Assembly: GCA_029378245.1 (NCBI GenBank) | Contig: JARKIF010000142.1 | Coordinates: 1-64,000 of the forward strand | Reading direction: 5' to 3' | DNA: 64,000 bases | Source of the DNA: Roridomyces roridus | Taxonomy: Eukaryota > Basidiomycota > Agaricomycetes > Agaricales > Mycenaceae | In this document: positions 1 through 11,586 of the stretch, in pieces | Layout of the letters: the number at the start of each line of letters is the position of its first letter | Numbering within the stretch: the stretch's first letter is position 1 | Position numbers and translations under genes: made by a program | The notes under the pieces: generated by a model | What the model was told of the DNA's origin: nothing | What the model saw: the letters and a program-made list of their open reading frames with translations, nothing else | Database searches by the model: none

Positions 1-480
1 CGTTGTGTTGTATCTGTCTGTGTCTCGCCTCTCTTCAACTATACCTCTAGCTATGCTCCTCCTCCTCCTCCTGCGCTCGACCTCCCCGTCATGTGCTGCC
101 ACTCGTTATCGTTATCCTCACGCTCCTGCTTTCTGACTCTTTTCCAATCATCATCTCAAAAAAATTCTTTTTGTGTTATAGTTCATTTTATTACTTATTC
201 CTCTCCTCTCTCCTCTCCTCCTCCTCTTTCATGCTGATTGTTCGTTGCATACTCTGACTTTGAATATAACGAGTACTTTGTATGTACCATTTTTGAGTTT
301 GTGTGTGAGAGGACAGTTCTCAGTACGTTGCATCAAGAGGCGTTTTGTGGGCCCTTGACTTCAAATAACTCTGGAACTCTTCGAAGGCGACTTGAGCGAT
401 TGGGAGGTGATGTTGATCTGCCCAGAGCAAAAGAAGGTCTTCCATGGATTCAAACTCGAACACGGCAGCTACTCTAGAGT

Positions 481-640
481 ATTCAACTTTACACACCTAA
501 GCCCGACCGAACCGTTTTCCCTATACTTCAAAAGCCACTGGAGACCGGCCAGCTGGCCCGACTCGACATGGGTTTTTGGAGCCCATACATTGGAACCTAC
601 AGCACAAACGAGCGCTCTTTCATTCCACTACGTGACCTTG
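481..640 (+). pseudogene. Relic of short CRN/RHS-like NTPase gene (N-terminal piece)
   Basis: About 150 bp translate to the start of the family N-terminal domain (FTHLSPTEPFS), matching the intact copy at 24161 (FTRLSPTEPFS) and continuing with DNA similarity through the stretch 'tggagaccggcca'. The frame is lost after about 15 codons, and the start codon and the whole P-loop region are absent. It is a dead fragment of the VPEP-type short subfamily. It shows that the family once extended to the left edge of the window. The flanking bases 1-480 and 641-1529 contain no gene I can support. Confidence 0.6.
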
Positions 641-1529
641 CTTGGTCCGCGCTGGGCCGATGTGCTCTGAGCGCGTATATCCTTATCCTCCTGTCCAACC
701 GCAGAGCCTTTTGTGGTACATTTCTGGCTTTGAGCAATAAGTATAGGTCGTGGTTGGCAGAGAAATGGAAGTAAGTGTGATCAGACTCGATCACGAAATC
801 TGATGCGCCTGACCGTGACGCGCCCAGTACCTAAGTACTTATCTGCTGAGAGAAAGACATGCTTCTTGCTAAGAAATGAGTGAGCCTTGGAATTGGTAGT
901 ACGATCAAACACACCTGTAACTATCCTCGCTCCGAGGAAAACACGCTATAACCCGGGAAACAAAACCTAAAGATTAGAAAACACAGACGCGCCGTCCCTG
1001 CTGGAGATGCTCCTCGGCCGATAACTTACACTCGCATAGACGGCGACACACGGACCAACGGACCACGCTAACACCAAGGTTGATCGGACCAAGTTCCTTT
1101 TCGAGCTACATCCACATATTGGCTCTGTTTCTCCAGCAATCTTAGCGAAGTGGTAGATTACTTACATTTTTTAGCTGGAGCCACTCATCCGCTTCGTTGG
1201 CCTCTACTGGACACGGAAGATAGGCGATTTTTTGGCTTTCAAATTCGCAAATTCTTGTACAGAAAACCGGTCCTTTGGAGGGTAACGCGTTGGAGGGAAA
1301 CATGGGACGACGCGAGCGAGCGGGGGACCCTGAAATCACCGCCGAGAACGAGGGGGGCTGGCGGCCGCGTAATAAGAATTTATTCCTTGTCATATGGCAA
1401 CTTCCGGTTACAATTAGCTTGACGCTCCCGGACTCGCGAGAAAAATCACGGAGAACTTGACTCGTTTTGTTCCAAGATTGGGCATGGATAATCGTGCTTT
1501 TTTCCTCGCCCTTTAGCTTTAGCAAGAAA

Positions 1530-2785
1530 ATGCCAGTCCCCGCGCCACCCACCGCCGCCGACGATTACACCTTGGATGATGAGGAATCCGACGACGGCGA
1601 GGCGGAGAGTCGGTACCCCGGGGCAGAGCTGAGCGACTCTGACGTCGAAGAACTGCATCCCGACGACTTCCCGACCTATTTTTCGCAACGAAATGGTCGG
1701 CTCTTCCATTCTCATGTTACGTCCCCATATCCGCTGCCTGTCGATACCCCGGAACAAGAAGTCAGTTTCGTCCCCCTTGTTGGCATTGAACAATGACACT
1801 CACCGATGGATGGATAGAGGATGAATGTGCAGCATAGAGCCTTGGTGGAGCTCATGGGCGCACATTATCCTGAAAATTGCCCCGTGGCAGAAGTACTGGC
1901 TCGAGTCCCGGGGCGCCAAAAGTTCGTCATGGACGTGTGCACGGGGACTGGCAAATGGTGCGCTCTTCCTCTTCTCCAGCCGCCCCCGCCGCTTACCGCG
2001 TCACCAGGACCATGGAGATGGCGCGCGATTTCCCCCACGTCGCTTTCCGCGCGCTCGACATTGGTATTAGGGCCCATCACCAGTTGAAAGGCCAGCGACT
2101 GACTGGATGAATCTCCAGTGCCAATCGCCACCCGATACCCACTGCCAAACGTGCAGTTCACGATGCACGACGCCAACACCCCGACGTCCTACGCAGACGG
2201 GACATTTGACCTGATCCACGCGCGGTCAGTGACAATGGCGGTACGCGCCGCCCTTGCATCCCTTCCCGCTCTCACCCGACGCGCATTCAGGTAACCTCCT
2301 ACCGCGCCCTCATAACAGAGTCCTTGCGCCTCCTAAGGCCAGGCGGCCTCTTCCTCTCGGGCGAATGGGGCCGCTACCCGTCCTTCCACCCCTCCTTCAC
2401 GACCCACACACCCTCAACGCACGCCCCCGCCCTCTCCACCTTCTTCGCCTACCTCCAATCCGCCCTCATCCACCGCGGCCTGCCCCCAGTCAGCCCCCAA
2501 ATCGCACCGCTCCTCGCACGCAGCGGTGCCTTCACTGCCATCACCCCAGACACGTACTGCGTCCCCCTAGGCGCATGGCCGCGCCCACACGCCCTGCGTC
2601 GGCTCGGAAAAGCGTTCCGCGTGGTGTTCCTCCGATACCTGGCGAGCGTGCGTCCCATGATCCTTGCGAACGGCGGGATCGGGGAAACTGCTTTTGACGA
2701 GTTGCGTGTGAGGGTGGAGAATGAGCTGGATACTGTCGCGGGGTTGGTTTGTGTGTTCCATACGGTGCATGCGCGCAGGATCTAG
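1530..2785 (+). CDS. SAM-dependent class I methyltransferase, copy 1
   Basis: Five exons (1530-1760, 1818-1957, 2008-2063, 2119-2240, 2291-2785) join in frame to 347 aa. Residues 1-77 are acidic and low in complexity, as is common in fungal methyltransferases of this kind. Motif I is DVCTGTGKW (from about residue 116), followed after intron 2 by the beta2 acidic strand (ALDIG), then the FDLIHAR core and LLRPGGLFLSGEWG, the usual Rossmann-fold post-motif region. The product should transfer a methyl group from SAM to an unidentified small molecule or protein in the cytosol or nucleus. Introns are 46-60 nt with GT-AG ends. The first donor is GTCAGT, where copy 2 has GTAAGT. The reading frame is intact. 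An inverted second copy with the same exon lengths for exons 2-5 lies at 9803-11018. Substrate unknown; the class assignment is firm. Confidence 0.85.
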
Positions 2786-3014
2786 AGAGGAGGCTTTCTA
2801 AAGTCGACGGAGAGCAGAGAGGAACTTGAAGAGAGGTGGGACAGAGAGGGGTCGACTAGGAATGCAAGACGTCCTTCAAGCACATTGAATGCAAAAGTTT
2901 CTGTTTCCCCAGTGCACGGTACCCAAGAGCCAAAAGGAAGCATCGAGACGGAGCAAGTGGCGCGCAGACTAGGTCCGAAGATGGCGGTCGGATCGAAGGG
3001 CAAGTATTATCGAT

Positions 3015-3035
3015 GGCGGCGGCGGCGGCGGCGGC
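3015..3035. repeat. (CGG)n microsatellite
   Basis: Seven uninterrupted CGG units downstream of methyltransferase copy 1. The rest of 2786-3377 shows no gene. Confidence 0.8.
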
Positions 3036-3377
3036 CCTCCAGTCGTCGGTCTCATCGGGCGATTCTTGAGCGCGCTGGACACTTTGACGAACCCAGGAAT
3101 CCATCTGCGACTCGCACCTAGCACCGATAGAATGCGGGGAAAGAAAATCTGGCTACAGGCCCGCCGCAGCTCCGGTCGTTCGTCGTCCAAGCACGAAACT
3201 CAAAATTACCCTTTTTTCGCCACACCGACGTTGGTCCACTCACAGACATTCATTTATTTAAGCTCGCGATGTAGGCGGGAGTCTGAAAACAATGCGAATA
3301 AGAATTGTACATTTTTTGTGCGTGTGTGTGCTCCGTATATGTTCTCCGTTATGTACTTTGTGAAAAATGCAAAAATC

Positions 3378-4483
3378 TCATGAAATTCCACCCCAAACAC
3401 CCAGTCCCGCAAAAATCGCGCCAAGCGACACGATAGCGCCTACATACGCCGCATTCTGCACCCCGACGCGTGGCAGCACAAATGGCGCGTGAAGTACGGC
3501 GAGCAGGAGGTGTGTAGCCGTCGCGAGGGTGCCGAGGACCCACGGACGGCTGCCACGGCCCGGGTAGATGGCAGCGCCGAGGAGGAGGAAGAGCCCGATG
3601 GAGAGTAGGATTGCGTTGATGCGTTGAAGGCAGGGTATAAATGCGGGGATGTGCTGTGGAGGTAGGTGAGCAGAGCAGCAAGGGGGAGGGTTGGAAGGGA
3701 AGGGAGGCTCACGATGAGGGGGACTCCGTATGTATCCTCCAAGTCCTCGCGAGCCTTGAGAGCCACGAGCTGCTCGATGTCGTTCTCGACCTCGATCTCG
3801 GGATCCAGAGGGGCGGCGGGACGCGAAGGGAGGAGGGGCGTGCATTCCGGATCAGAGGGCGGATCGCAAGACGGGATGAGGACGTCACGATAAACTGCTA
3901 GTCCCGCATAGCCCTGGTATACGCTGATCGCAGCGTCCGCTGCAGCCCAGCCGAGTGCGACCCACCAGACGCGGAAGAAGGCGTGGTCATGCCACGTGGG
4001 GAAGGGGTGGGCAGCGTACTGTCGTACCAGCAATAGCGCGAGAACGGCAAAACGGGCGAAGATTGAGAGGAGGGTGTAGAGTGTGGTCGAGATGAGGGCC
4101 GCAGTTTGCGGAAAGGGTATTATAAACGCAGGAACTGCGTAGAAGGGACCACGAAGGAGGTAGGTCAGGCAGTAGAGCCCGGCGGACGCGACAAGTTCGG
4201 GCAGGGGAAACGGGAGGATGGCCAGGTACGGATACGTCGATGGGTGGCCGTCCCGCAGGTGATAGGCGACGTATGGAAGCGCAGCGAGCAGGGACAGACC
4301 GACCACGGAGGTCAGGGGCGCAAGGGTGTAGAGTGCCACCAGCTGCCTGTAGTCTCCCCTGTAAAATCCCTGCTCTTCAAGCATCTCTTCCTCGTCCAGC
4401 TCCTCGATTTCATCGTCTTCCGGGACGCGATTGAGAACGCTGGGGTTCCTGTCCGGACTAATGCGAGCAGACGCGGTGGCCAT
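3378..4483 (-). CDS. Multi-pass membrane protein, unknown function
   Basis: Two exons (4483-3713 and 3653-3378) joined across a 59-nt GT-AG intron give 348 aa. The N-terminus is cytosol-like and acidic (EDDEIEELDEEEMLEEQGF). Then come about six to seven hydrophobic segments, including LYTLAPLTSVVGLSLLAALP, ALISTTLYTLLSIFARFAVL and, in exon 2, INAILLSIGLFLLLGAAIYP and AAYVGAIVSLGAIFAGLGVW. A charged loop (DPEIEVENDIEQLVALKARE) precedes the last membrane block. The overall look is that of a conserved fungal integral membrane protein, but I recognise no named family and assign no activity. It is single copy here and lies between the inverted methyltransferase copies. Start chosen at the first ATG of the long open frame. 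Confidence 0.75.
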
Positions 4484-5432
4484 GGTATGCGGTCAAGGGT
4501 GCATGATGGCACTGAGAGAGGAAATTTCGTCAGCTTTGGCAATTCTGATGCTTCTTTTAGCTGCCAACTACCACCGAGCTCCGACTGGCCTCCTTTTCAA
4601 TCCTTCCCCGCGTTCTGGACGTCTGGTCACCTGTTCAAATGAATCCCGAATCCCAAGCAATGACACGCCGGAGTGAATAGTGTTACGACGCGTCTAAGAA
4701 CAGGGTCTTGTGGCGTGTACTGACCCCGCTTTGGCGTCTTATGGGTATTATCTGTCGCATTCACAGACAATGGCCGATGCTTGCCAGCAACTCGAAATCT
4801 CTTTCAAAGAGGCCAAGTTTGACGAGCCAGCGTATGCTTTGGCTCCCGTACTGGTGAGGGGACTTCATCAATGGGCTACTATATTCTGTGCCTACAATTC
4901 TCTTCGTTTCTCCCACTGGCAAATGTCTCTCCACATAAAGCACTGATGGTATGTATGTATTTTCGGAGATTCCATGCATCCTGAAAACCTTGAAGCCGGA
5001 GCCTTGAAGTTGATTGAAGTTGAGGCCACGGCCCGCAACGCGTCTCACTTCGACTCTGGTTGTGCGATCCATGGGATGGGTTTATATTCCGACGCAGGTC
5101 CAAAACGTGCGCAAAGTTGACTCGCCACACTGCGAGGCATGCACATGCGAGACGTATTCTCTGCCAGCCGCGGAGCACGACGGTCCGGCGCTCATCGCTA
5201 CGCTACGCTGCGTTCACGGTTACGAGATTCCTGCTTGGTGCCTCCGAGGCCGCTATGTCGAAGTCATAATTGTCCATGTTCCCAGCCAAACTTGACACAA
5301 ACCAGGACTATTCCCCGGTTTTGTCTACTATACAACTTTCTGGTACAGGTGCGTTCTCTCACTAATATTCTCCCAAGATTGTCACCTAACAGTCGCACAG
5401 AACGGAGGAACGATCCATGCGAGTTGTGATAC
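4484..5432. other. Intergenic, no supported gene
   Basis: About 950 bp with only short overlapping open frames on both strands and no recognisable motif. It separates the membrane-protein gene from the MFS relic. Confidence 0.5.
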
Positions 5433-5825
5433 TCGCGTCTGCGACTCTTAGCAGGCGCTTTCGGTGGTGCATGGAGTGGGCTCCGCATCAATTGACTCGG
5501 ACTCTATCACTGCCAGCCCGCTCTTCATTCCGCCGCCCTAGCCCTGATCGGCGCAGCCTGCTTCATCTCCTCCGCCGTTCTCCCTCCACCCGCCTACCTC
5601 CCTCGCTACGGCTGCCTCATCGTCGCCGCCTCAGGATCATTCGCATGCATCCCACCCCTCCTTGGCTGGCTCTCCTCCAACGTCTACACAACCTCCGCAG
5701 CCGGCCTCAACATCTCCTTTGGCGCCCCAGGGCAGATCGTCGGGGTGTGGACATATAAAGAGTATTATAGGAGGTTGAATAGGCGATTCGGAGGGAGGAG
5801 GGGAGGGAAGTTGTATAAACTGTAG
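5433..5825 (+). pseudogene. MFS transporter relic A (3' end only)
   Basis: Homologous to the last part of the MFS relic at 11587-12635. The final transmembrane region is readable (YGCLIVAASGSFACIPPLLG; NISFGAPGQIVGVW). A large internal deletion removes the middle exons between about 5475 and 5510. A 12-bp deletion and a further deletion of about 60 bp remove parts of the last exon, and the C-terminus is out of frame. Nothing corresponding to the N-terminal half of a transporter exists upstream. It marks the left edge of the segment repeated at 11.6-14.8 kb. Confidence 0.8.
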
Positions 5826-6297
5826 GCGAGTCTCTGTATTTGGCAAAATTTCAAGCGCCCAATCTTAATCAGTGGCTGACAACTTGAAGTCGCTAGCGCT
5901 GGGATCCACCACAGTACTCCCGACGGAACGACTGGTAGTCCGACGGGAGAAACTTCAACTTGCATGTTCGATCTCGTACGCCGACGGCTCCTCTTTAAGA
6001 AAAATTTACCCCGACGTCAAACTTGACGCGCCAGTGTGAGTGAAAACTGCGTATGCGCAGCGCCGCAGCAGAGTCTAGGTTCCACGGCAAGTTCTTGTGA
6101 GTTCAATTGCAGGTTTGATTGACCGGTTCTCTGCCAGCGGGCGAACCCGTCGTACTGCGATCTCTGTACCAAAATAGGAGCGGCGCGAGCCTCGATGCGG
6201 CAGCATTTTGAACCTTTGGTTGAGATAGGTTGGCACTCGTCTTTAAAAGCCAGATGGGATTCCTCCAGTTCATCCAGAAGAAAAGGAAAAATTCCGA

Positions 6298-7214
6298 ATG
6301 CTCTCCTACATCGTCCTCGTCCTCGCCACTGTGGTCTTGGCCTCCAACCCCAGCGACAGTCACGCATGGAAGGCCCCTACGGCGGGTGAAGTGCGCTCGC
6401 CCTGCCCTGGGCTAAACACGTCCGTAGAATCCCCCAACATTATATTCCTCATCGCGCTGACTCTCGATTCAGCCTCGCAAACCACGGATACATCCCACGC
6501 AGCGGAAAGGGTATCACCATTACTGAAATCATGGACGCTGCAGTCGCTGGGTTCAACGTCGCCAACACCTCGATCCTCCAAGCAGCCAAGTTCGGGCTCC
6601 TTTCGGGGCTTGCTTTCGACACCATGGACCTCGACGCCCTTGCTCTGTAGGCCCATTTAAAACTTCAGTTTCCTAGATTGATTCCTACCGACAGGCACAA
6701 CCTCGTCGAACACGACGCATCCATCTCGCGCCAAGACTGGGCACTCGGTGATAACCTCCACTTCAACGAGACCCTCTTCTCTGTTATGGCGAACATCAAC
6801 CCGGGCTCGTACTTTTACACCCCCGAGACGGCGGCGCAGGTACAGAAGATGCGGTTGGATGATTCGATTGCGCGGAACCCCAATGTTACCAACACGGACA
6901 GGGAGCTCCAATTGCGGAGTCGCGAGTCATCGCTTTATCTTAGTATTTTTGGGAACACCAGCACGGGCGTTGCGCCCAAAGAGTGAGTTGGTTTAAATTT
7001 CAACCTCTTGCGCTGTTACTCACGACGATGCAGGTTCATCAACATTTTCTTCCGAGAGGAACGTCTGCCGATTGAGGAGGGTTGGAAACGCTCTGAGATT
7101 CTGATCACGCCAGACACGATGAACGACATGGAGGATTTCATTGTGGCGAATTCGAATTGGACGCAGAGTCAGGCTTGTGAGCCTGTTGTTATTGGGCCGG
7201 GTATCGTCATTTGA
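6298..7214 (+). CDS. Short-type unspecific peroxygenase (heme-thiolate), intact
   Basis: Four exons (6298-6419, 6473-6646, 6695-6982, 7034-7214) give 254 aa, the usual size of short (family I) fungal peroxygenases. A signal peptide covers about residues 1-23 (MLSYIVLVLATVVLASNPSD), so the enzyme is probably secreted. Cys36 lies in the PCP motif (SPCPGLNTLANHGY) and supplies the thiolate ligand to heme. EHD at 104-106 with Ser108 is the Mg-binding and acid-base motif of the short type, and Glu124 (HFNETLF) is placed for the distal catalytic glutamate. Such enzymes insert oxygen from H2O2 into C-H and aromatic substrates. A stretch tttaaaa lies about 60 bp upstream of the ATG. All frames and splice sites are intact. 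A decayed copy is at 13073-14001 and a third relic at 8580-8990. Confidence 0.9.
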
Positions 7215-7806
7215 GCGAGGGTTCCGTTGAATAAATACGAAACAAGATTGGGTTGAATTTGGGGAGAAATGGGAACCAGGCCGTACCAGACAAGAAATTG
7301 CAAATGTGAGAACTTGAGCCACTTTGGAGCCAATAGCAAGCTGCAGAAACCAAGCAGAAACGCCGCACAAAGTCTCCAGACCAACTCCAGACTCCGTCAC
7401 GGAAAGATTCCATGTGTGTGTGGACAGCAACAAAATCTAGTGATGATTCGAAGATGCCTCATGGACGAAGGGCGGGTCGCTTGATGGCGTTGGTTTGGTC
7501 GCCAAGAAAGAGTCGAGAGAGAAAGGCAAAGTAATCCGGCTTGAACTTACAGGATGTTGATGATCGAGTCCTGAGTTGATGCGCCTGACGCGCCCCACAA
7601 GGCTACTACAAGACATCTGCCATCTGCACTACCCAAAAGCTACTTGGCTCAAAACTTGAACCGTGAAAAACGCCTCGATATGCGGATCCGGATGGTGATG
7701 TTGTGGACCCTGTTATTCTCAGTGTGCTATTCCAGTAAACATGCCGGTAAGTATCATGGTCTGTCGACGCCTGTGGGGCCAACTCCACCCCAAGTCTCCA
7801 ACACTC

Positions 7807-8040
7807 ATGGACAACGACGCACCTCTGCCTGTCTTTACTCGCTTGGGCCCGACCGAGCCGTTCTCAGTGCTCCACAAGCTACTTTGGCCGACTACAGGCC
7901 AGCGCGATCCCGCTCAAGATGAGCCCGAGTGTTTGAGCAAGTTCATTGAAAAGTGGACTCCCACTGGCAGCTCGGATGACCAGGAACCGCAGTCGACGAT
8001 TCGTTACATTGACCTCACGAAAAATCCCAGCTTGCAATTG
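7807..8040 (+). pseudogene. Truncated short CRN/RHS-like NTPase gene (NTNAG subfamily)
   Basis: The first 75 or so codons of the family are open and well conserved (FTRLGPTEPFSVLHKLLWP; IRYIDLTKNPSL), compared with the intact copy at 32170. Homology stops abruptly after the KNPSL motif, well before the P-loop, and the frame ends in unrelated sequence. The fragment occupies the third position of the duplicated MFS-peroxygenase-NTPase segment. In the other segment copy (14.6 kb) the same region is interrupted by an insertion after KNP, so both copies are lost near the same point. Confidence 0.75.
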
Positions 8041-8579
8041 GCTATTGCCATCGCGTTTCACCCCCTGGAGAGCTGACAGTCGTCGAAGACCTCGGCGTTT
8101 AATTATTAGAAGTCTGGGCCATAGAGAGAAAAATGTGGGTTACATTCTCGGCGCAGATGAACGAAAGATATATGCTACTCACCAGAATCGTAGTGCACAC
8201 CGGGTTGGAAGAGAAGAAGAGGGAACTGCATGGGATGACGACTCCGTCCGAGAACCCCACTTCGCGGACAATGTAATTGTTTAATTTATGATCGTGACGG
8301 TCAGCGTTCGGCCGGAAAGCATCCACCGAATGAGGTCGTTTTCAAGTACCAAGCCGGTGACCTATAGCCCACGTCAGATATAAGCGCTCACAAATTTCTC
8401 AGGATAATCACACCCGAGCTCGAGCTCATCCTCCTTTGCGATCCTTTCCTGATCATGATGAGCATATCCGATACTGACATCGAAGACGTGGAAGTTTTGG
8501 CAGAGGGCTCGAAGGGTTCTGAGTGGCAAGAAGATAACGAACACAGGAATCAGGATAGAAAGACGGGCGCGCTCTCCCG
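8041..8579. other. Intergenic, no supported gene
   Basis: Non-coding by inspection. Only short shadow frames and no recognisable repeat. Confidence 0.4.
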
Positions 8580-8790
8580 ACTACGCAGCTTGAACTCCTT
8601 GCACATTAGGATTCCGCGCAATCAAATTATGCAACTGCTCCCTTGTAGGCGTAAAATCGTTGGAGCTTGCGACTGCCGAGAAGAGTGTTTCGTCGGGGAT
8701 GGGTGACGTTGTCCCCCGAGGGCCCAATGTTGTCAGGAGATGGACTCGGAGGCGTCGTGCTCGACGAGGTTGTGTCCGATAAGACGCGGT
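8580..8790 (-). pseudogene. Peroxygenase relic, minus strand
   Basis: On the minus strand the stretch reads HNLVEHDAS, then HWALG, then after a frameshift DETLFS and NLIARNPNVQG. This is the order of exon 3 motifs of the peroxygenase at 6298 (HNLVEHDAS, DWALGDN, NETLFS, SIARNPNVTN). Stops and frameshifts make it non-functional. Residue differences from the other two copies suggest an older paralogue rather than a recent copy. Confidence 0.6.
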
Positions 8791-8830
8791 TATAGGAGGT
8801 GGAATTTGACTACGAGTGTGCCTACACATA

Positions 8831-8990
8831 CGGACGAATTCGAATTGGACGCAGAGTTACTGAAACAAGATCTGTTAGAATTTTGGTACTAGACAAGAAG
8901 TTGTAGATGTGATAAACTCGAGTCTCGAGCCACTAGCAAGTTTTGACGCACCCAAGACGCACCCGAAGCTGTTGCGGCGCTGAGTGCTGC
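8831..8990 (+). pseudogene. Peroxygenase 3'-end relic, plus strand
   Basis: The string gaattcgaattggacgcag and the following untranslated sequence (acaagaagttg...; gagccact) match the last exon and 3' flank of the two other peroxygenase copies (about 7148-7345 and 13930-14140). The coding part is about 20 bp. It abuts the minus-strand relic, so a rearrangement point lies near 8800-8830. Confidence 0.55.
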
Positions 8991-9802
8991 CAAGATCTGA
9001 AGCTTTCGATGACGATTGGTCCTGGGAGGAATGGTCTTGGACTGCATTCTCGTTATTGAGGGCACGACATTCCAAGTCGCAGGGAGGACCAGAAAGTCCA
9101 AGAGTACTCGAGGCCGCAGTTGACAGGAATTGTCTCAAGGCTGTCCGGCCGCCTCAAAATTTTGACCCCCGTGATGGTGGGCCGGCCGACTAGCCCGACT
9201 GGTGCGCCTGCGCGCCTCGTCTTCCCAAGCGCTAAACCAAATGTTCAAGGGGACCCGATGGCAAAAGACCCGACAAAGACCCAACTCGAGACTCCGAAGT
9301 TGAGCCCACCTGGGTCGTGGAGCTTGTTGCGCAAATATCGGGCTAGGCGCGACACACCCTGGATCTTGGCGCGAAAATCAATTTGCTACTCGCTGCAAAT
9401 GCCACTGGAGGGGAAGAGGTGCGTGCTGACAACTATTACATCTTTCCGCTCAGAGTTTAGCGGTAGTCTCGGGAGGTTAAAGTCAAAGCCAAAGTGACGC
9501 GCTGCAGTGTGGTGGCGATATTCGAGTGGCCATCCGCTTGCTCTGCACTCTCTTCTCGCCTCAATGGTTACGGTCAGCATAAAGGTAATGTACACGATGC
9601 TGGCGCGATTCACTGACCGATTCCGAGAGAACAGTCACTGAGCACATTCACTCATCGCCGGCCGACGATGACGACTGCGATTCCACTGGCGACACGGACC
9701 TTAGGCGACACCTCAATCACTGGTACCGGTCTTGCATTCAAGGGAAAGGACAGGATATCATGGAACGCGTCGTATTTCTTCTCTTAGTCGTCAATCTTCT
9801 CC
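8991..9802. other. Intergenic, no supported gene
   Basis: One 125-codon plus-strand open frame (9120-9497) has no recognisable motif or homology to its neighbours, and I do not call it a gene. Confidence 0.4.
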
Positions 9803-11018
9803 CTAGGCCTTGCGCGCGTGCACCGTGTGGAAGACAGTCACCATCCCCTGCACCGTACGCAACTCGTTCTCCACGTTCTGGTACATCTGGTCCACTTCGT
9901 CCTCCGAAAGCCCACCGTTCTCGATGAGCAAAGGACGCACGCTGGCAAGGTAGCGCATGAACACGGCACGAAAGGCTCGGCCCAGGCGGCGCAATGCAGC
10001 GTCAGCAGGCCACGAGCCAATGGGCATGTAATAGTCCCGCGACGTGATGTCGACAAAACCCCCGGTGTGTGCGAGGAGGGCTGCGATGGGCGGGCTGAGT
10101 GGAGCCAGGCCACGCGCAGTGAGGGCGCCTTGGAGGCGCGCAAAGAAGGTCACTAGGGCGGGGGCGTGAGTCGGTGGGGTGCTCCCAGGAAAGTCGGGAT
10201 GGAAGGCGGGGTAGCGGCCCCATTCTCCCGAGAGGAAGAGCCCGCCGGGGCGGAGGAGGCGGACGGCCTCAGTGATGAGGGTACCGTAGGAAGTCACCTG
10301 GCAAGACGAGTTGTGAATGCAAGGCAAGACGGGGGCGGGAGCGCATACCGCCATCGTCACGGACCTGGCGTGGATCAGGTCAAAGGTCCCGTCTGCGTAG
10401 GACGTCGGGGTGTTGGCGTCGTGCATCGTGAACTGCACATTCGGCAGTGGCAACCGAGTGGCGATTGGCACTGCAGGCGAGTTCATCCTGGCGCTCTAGA
10501 GGGAAGTGATGCGTACCGATGTCGAGAGCCCTGAAGGCGACGTGGGGGAAGTCGCGGGCCATCTCCATGGTCCTGTGGGCACGGTCAACGGCTCAGCACA
10601 CGAGAATTCGCACCGACGGCGCACCATTTCCCTGTTCCTGTGCACACGTCCATGGCGAACTTTTGCTGCTCAGGATCCTCGGCCAGCACGTCTGCGACTG
10701 GGCAACCTCCGGGATAGTGCCCGCCCATAAGCTCAACTAGGGCTCGGTGTTGGACGTTCATCCTCTGAGCATCGGTGAGTAACCTGCAGCTGCTCGCGAG
10801 AAGGAGGGACTTACCTCCTGCTCTGGGGTGTCGACTGGCATCGGATACAGGGAACTACCACGAGAATGGAAGACGCGGCCGTCTCGTTCTGCGAAGTAAG
10901 CCGGGAAGTCGGCGGATTGCAGCTCTTCGACGTCCGAGTCGATGAATTCTGCGTTCGGGTACTGGCTCTCCTCGTCCGAGTTGTGGTCTTCGTTGTCCGG
11001 CGGTACAGGGATTGGCAT
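9803..11018 (-). CDS. SAM-dependent class I methyltransferase, copy 2
   Basis: Five exons on the minus strand (11018-10815, 10764-10625, 10572-10517, 10470-10349, 10297-9803) give 338 aa. Exons 2-5 have exactly the same lengths as copy 1 (140, 56, 122, 495 nt). Exon 1 is 27 nt shorter within the acidic N-terminal region. Motif I sits across the exon 2/3 junction (TGTGKW), followed by MEMARDFPHVAFRALDIG, FDLIHARSVTMA and LLRPGGLFLSGEWG. The frame is intact and introns are 46-52 nt with canonical ends. Both copies therefore look functional. The pair lies in inverted orientation 7 kb apart, around the membrane-protein gene and the first peroxygenase. Substrate not predictable. Confidence 0.85.
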
Positions 11019-11586
11019 CGTGGTCAGGCAAAGCGTAGAACTGGTTGGGTGGGCTTATAGCTCACTGCTTATCGCAACCAATCTTGGGCAGCGCAATCCC
11101 TTCCCTCTCGGTGTGGTCCTGACATAGACGCCGTCAAAGAATAGCACCGAAAAACAGCCACATCCACTCGACATTAAATGTTTATCTCACGGCTTCCGAC
11201 TAGCGGAAGGGCCAGAGCTTCCCTGTTGACGCATACCTCAGGGACGGCACGGTGTCACATTTTTCCACCTGCCTTTTGCTCAAAATAATCCCCAGGTGTT
11301 ATTCAGCGACTCTGGAGAAAAATCACAGGGCCCTTCCACTTGAGGACGACTGGAGCTGCGGAGAGCCGACGGTATGGTCTAGGCTTGGAAAGCATTCGCT
11401 AAATATTTGGAGAATCACTCGATTGGAAGTATCCTGTGTATTTAGAACTCCGCCAATCAAATCAATTCACGTTCTCCGACACTCCGCACTGGCGGCCGTT
11501 CTGGCCGCAGTTTCATGGTTTCCTATCGCCTCCGCTCGCCGTTGGACTTTGAACGTTGAAAATTGAAGCGCTTTTCTTCAAGGACA
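11019..11586. other. Intergenic, no supported gene
   Basis: Upstream region of methyltransferase copy 2. No recognisable coding segment. Confidence 0.4.

Noticed and set aside
1142..1552. 136-codon minus-strand frame
   Set aside because: Overlaps the promoter and start of methyltransferase copy 1, with no motif.
2254..2697. 147-codon proline/histidine-rich frame
   Set aside because: Shadow of methyltransferase exon 5 in another frame, driven by GC-rich codon composition.
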